Of a DNA stretch of 8,052 nucleotides, positions 6,434-8,052 are shown piece after piece. A model generated the notes under the pieces. That model did no database searches. It was not told the DNA's origin and was given only the letters and a program-made list of their open reading frames with translations. Each line of letters starts with the position of its first letter. Position 1 is the first letter of the stretch. The translations under genes were made by a program, and so were the position numbers. Source of the stretch: an uncultured Halomicronema sp. (GTDB taxonomy: Bacteria > Cyanobacteriota > Cyanobacteriia > Phormidesmidales > Phormidesmidaceae); NCBI GenBank assembly GCA_937897665.1, contig CALCPB010000092.1, positions 1 to 8,052 of the forward strand. Reading direction: 5' to 3'.

Positions 6434-6634
6434 ATGGCCTTAGAAATCGGACAGAAGGTGAAAGTTGCCCGCTTGCGCGATCGCGTATCTCGCGACGTGA
6501 CCACTCGACTGGGCAAATCGGGCGTGATCAGTCAATTTAAAATGGTGGATGGCAGTGGTGTGGGCGTCGTCGTTGAGTTTGACGATGATAACTATTCCAC
6601 CTGGTTCTTTGAAGATGAACTGTCGCCAACGTAA
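6434..6634 (+). CDS. petP: PetP-like small subunit of the cytochrome b6f complex (DUF2862)
   Basis: A 66-residue soluble protein, MALEIGQKVKVARLRDRVSRD..., matching the PetP family (Synechocystis Ssr2998 type). PetP is a small SH3-like peripheral subunit on the stromal or cytoplasmic face of the cytochrome b6f complex in cyanobacteria and red algae, and it affects linear electron flow. Family marks are GQKVKVARLRDRV (6-18), LGKSG (27-31), a VDGSGVGVVVEFDD core (38-51) and the C-terminal WFFEDELSP (57-65). Length matches. ATG at 6434 is preferred over an upstream ATG at 6374 because the extra 20 residues are unlike the family and AGG lies just upstream. It is the first gene of the plus-strand cluster, 21 bases before the Get3d-like gene, so the two are probably co-transcribed. 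Confidence 0.82.
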   Translation: MALEIGQKVKVARLRDRVSRDVTTRLGKSGVISQFKMVDGSGVGVVVEFDDDNYSTWFFEDELSPT

Positions 6635-6655
6635 ATAAGATTTTAGAGAAGATCT

Positions 6656-6970
6656 GTGCCGCAAATTCTGACTTTTCTCGGGCAATCTCGGAGTGCCTGC
6701 GCGATCGCGTCAGTGGCGTTTGCGCGTCAACTGGCTCAACAGGGGGCGCGAGTGCTGTGGCTGACGCAAGACAGCGGGCCGTTGCCCAGCAAATTGTGGG
6801 GCAGGCCTCTGGCAACTGCGGCCCAACCAGCGGGAGCTAACCTCTGGACGCTTCAGCTGCAGGCGACTACCCTGCTCGAAAGCAGCTGGGAGGTCGTCAA
6901 GGGGATAGAGGCTCAGTATCTGCGTGGTCCCTTGCTGAAACAGGTGTTTGGCGAAGAGCTGGTGATTTAG
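6656..6970 (+). CDS. N-terminal part of the Get3d-like protein, up to the TAG
   Basis: If translated as it stands, this gives 104 residues from GTG at 6656 to VFGEELVI. It carries the N-terminal strand, the altered P-loop (9-16), the first helix (AFARQLAQQGARVLWL) and about one further helix. GAGAAGAT upstream could serve as a ribosome site. Alone it lacks most of the ATPase fold and would probably be unstable unless it pairs with the downstream piece. Confidence 0.45.
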   Translation: MPQILTFLGQSRSACAIASVAFARQLAQQGARVLWLTQDSGPLPSKLWGRPLATAAQPAGANLWTLQLQATTLLESSWEVVKGIEAQYLRGPLLKQVFGEELVI

Positions 6971-6976
6971 CCGGGG

Positions 6977-7753
6977 ATGGCTGATGCCCTCACCCTGGAT
7001 GCCATACGCGGATTTTATGATAGTGGCAACTATGACTATCTAGTCTTTGATGGGTTGTCTAGTAAGGCCGCTCTGCGCATGTGGGGGCTGCCGGAGCAGC
7101 TGGACTGGTATATTCGCCGCTTTCAAAAGGTGCTGGCCGAGTCGCAGCTGGCACAAACGCTGGCACCCTTTATTCAGCCAATCGCAGGCTCGGTTCTCAA
7201 TCTGAGTGGGGGCACTGCTTCGCTCGATCAGCCGGTGCAGCAGGCCCGAAGCTTTTTAGAGGCCGGTCGGCGAGTCGTGCAGTCAGCCCAACAGCTGCTG
7301 GGCTTTTTGGTGGTGACTGATGACGCGGCGGATGTCGACACGGCTCGTTATTTATGGGGCAGTTCCCAACAAATTGGCCTCACCGTGGGCGGGGCGATCG
7401 CTTACGCCACTGCTGGGTCTGGGGTTTCCGATCAAGCTTTTGCTCCCCTCTCACTGCAGCGCCTGCCGGGGCTCACCGGTGATGACTGGCAGCCGCTGAT
7501 GGCGGCTTTGCCGAGCCTCAGCGCCGCGGTGCAAGCCGCGCCCGCGCCCGTGGTCATTGATGAGGTGGCGCAGCAAGTACGGCTATTTTTGCCCGGTTTT
7601 ACCAAGGCTGACATCAACTTGACGCAGTATGGCCCTGAGGTCACCATTACCGCCGGCGATCAGCGACGTAATCTGATGCTGCCAGCGGCGCTGAAAAATC
7701 GCTCGATTCAAGGCGCTAAATTTCAAGAAGACGCGCTCATTTTGTCTTTTTAG
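6977..7753 (+). CDS. C-terminal part of the Get3d-like protein, possible re-initiation product
   Basis: A 258-residue ORF in the same frame, beginning at an ATG 6 bases after the TAG, with GGGG directly before it, so re-initiation by the terminating ribosome is possible. It contains DYLVFDGLSSKAALRMWGLPE (20-40, switch II region, where homologues usually carry a glycine-rich DG.G turn), a helical middle rich in Gln and Ala, VVTDD (112-116), and the alpha-crystallin-like domain (about 199-258) ending in LILSF. Nothing in it is frameshifted. The 258 clean codons after the stop argue that the stop is recent or tolerated, or that this piece is still used. Confidence 0.5.
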   Translation: MADALTLDAIRGFYDSGNYDYLVFDGLSSKAALRMWGLPEQLDWYIRRFQKVLAESQLAQTLAPFIQPIAGSVLNLSGGTASLDQPVQQARSFLEAGRRVVQSAQQLLGFLVVTDDAADVDTARYLWGSSQQIGLTVGGAIAYATAGSGVSDQAFAPLSLQRLPGLTGDDWQPLMAALPSLSAAVQAAPAPVVIDEVAQQVRLFLPGFTKADINLTQYGPEVTITAGDQRRNLMLPAALKNRSIQGAKFQEDALILSF

Positions 7754-7837
7754 GTACGGGTGCGGGTCGGGTGTTCTGGCGAGTTGTCTCTGGCTGGTCG
7801 TTAGCATTACATCTACACCTGAGCTAAGCCTTCATAA

Positions 7838-7855
7838 TAAAAAGCCCGTTGGGCT
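7838..7855 (-). terminator. Minus-strand terminator-like hairpin upstream of chlG
   Basis: On the minus strand AGCCC-AAC-GGGCT is followed by TTTTTATTAT, a small but well-formed intrinsic terminator. No minus-strand gene ends here in the window. It could stop antisense transcription from inside chlG. On the plus strand the same hairpin lacks a T run, so it should not block read-through from the ATPase gene to chlG. Confidence 0.4.
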
Positions 7856-7889
7856 CGCTGAGACGCTGGTACACCCTTAGATAACGCTC

Positions 7890-8052
7890 ATGACTGATCA
7901 AATTTCAGACGTTTCTCCCCCTGATCAACCCTCAGACGCGGCTCCCACTGAGGTAACCGCAGATGTGACTGCCACCGCTGCCGGCAAGAGCGGCAAGGCG
8001 CGGCAGCTACTCGGCATGAAAGGTGCTGAAGCGGGTGAAACCTCGATATGGA
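7890..8052 (+). CDS. chlG: Chlorophyll synthase ChlG, first 54 codons
   Basis: The frame opens with ATG at 7890 and runs off the right edge. Residues 36-54, KARQLLGMKGAEAGETSIW, match the conserved N-terminus of cyanobacterial ChlG, the membrane prenyltransferase that attaches the phytyl or geranylgeranyl tail to chlorophyllide, the last step of chlorophyll a synthesis. Residues 1-35 are a low-complexity extension rich in Asp, Pro, Thr and Ala, longer than the short N-terminus I recall for Synechocystis ChlG; it is probably disordered. No strong ribosome site is seen, so a later start cannot be excluded, though the next in-frame ATG (residue 43) lies inside the conserved block. All membrane helices and the aspartate-rich active-site motifs lie beyond the window. 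It follows petP and the Get3d-like gene in the same direction. Confidence 0.87.
   Translation, partial: MTDQISDVSPPDQPSDAAPTEVTADVTATAAGKSGKARQLLGMKGAEAGETSIW

Larger units (their letters stand above)
898..7401. repeat. HIP1 octamers GCGATCGC, ten scattered copies
   Basis: Exact copies begin at 898, 1825, 3293, 3435, 3858, 5698, 5925, 6477, 6701 and 7394. An octamer is expected about once per 65 kb by chance, so this density is a strong cyanobacterial signature. All lie inside genes, and they are not operators. Confidence 0.9.
6656..7753 (+). pseudogene. Get3d/ArsA-like ATPase gene interrupted by one in-frame TAG
   Basis: One continuous frame of 365 codons, GTG start at 6656, broken only by TAG at 6968-6970 (codon 105). 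Before the stop: MPQILTFLGQ..., then WLTQD at the switch I position. After it: a PGM segment, DYLVFDGLSSKAALRMWGLPEQLDWYIRRF, and a C-terminal alpha-crystallin-like domain starting near VRLFLPGFTKADINL (ArsA_HSP20 type). That order is the architecture of the cyanobacterial and plastid Get3d branch of the Get3/ArsA ATPases, whose client is unsettled. The P-loop is ruined: against GKGGxGKT it reads GQSRSACA, keeping only the first Gly. Homologues typically read ELV..PGM across the stop, so one codon (perhaps CAG or TTG) seems mutated. It may be a pseudogene, a split gene, a read-through gene or a sequence error. It sits between petP and chlG on the same strand. Confidence 0.72.

Noticed and set aside
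6537..6815. Minus-strand ORF across petP and the Get3d-like gene
   Set aside because: It is antisense to two genes with recognisable products and shows no motif of its own.
898..7401. GCGATCGC copies as regulator sites
   Set aside because: They occur inside genes throughout the window, as the cyanobacterial HIP1 octamer does.

Overview
The window looks like a cyanobacterial chromosome. Three things support this: a petP-like gene and the start of chlG (chlorophyll synthase), an acyl-lipid delta-9 desaturase of the cyanobacterial type, and ten copies of the octamer GCGATCGC (HIP1), a palindrome strongly over-represented in many cyanobacteria. A filamentous Leptolyngbya-like lineage is possible, but the sequence does not settle this.

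Layout. Positions 1-2090 are read on the minus strand. In transcription order they hold a PLP-dependent methionine-gamma-lyase-family protein (2090-840), a BrnT-type toxin gene that overlaps it by 4 bases and is frameshifted near its 3' end (843-566), a small antitoxin-like gene overlapping the toxin tail (585-367), and the first 55 codons of an unknown gene running off the left edge (165-1). Divergently, desC (2172-2990, plus) ends at a strong two-way terminator (3029-3055). It shares that terminator with a convergent diiron protein gene (4066-3128, minus) that resembles soluble acyl-ACP desaturases.

Positions 4067-5137 are a decayed accessory stretch. It contains the C-terminal remnant of an IS982-family transposase (minus), carrying frameshifts and an apparent 27-base micro-inversion, and a doubtful plus-strand ORF that could be a second transposase fragment. 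A small two-helix membrane protein (5428-5138) with its own terminator hairpin and hisF (6281-5502) follow, both on the minus strand.

Divergent from hisF is a plus-strand photosynthesis cluster: petP (6434-6634), a Get3d/ArsA-like ATPase gene (6656-7753) and the start of chlG (7890 to the edge). The ATPase gene is the oddest item. It has one in-frame TAG at codon 105, its P-loop has lost every signature residue except the first glycine, and the rest of the frame, including a C-terminal alpha-crystallin-like domain, is intact.

I did not find a convincing new multi-gene system. The points most worth checking are the decayed or split ATPase between petP and chlG, the overlapping lyase-toxin-antitoxin arrangement, the diiron protein opposite desC, and the micro-inversion in the IS remnant. 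No tRNA, rRNA, CRISPR array or intact mobile element was seen.
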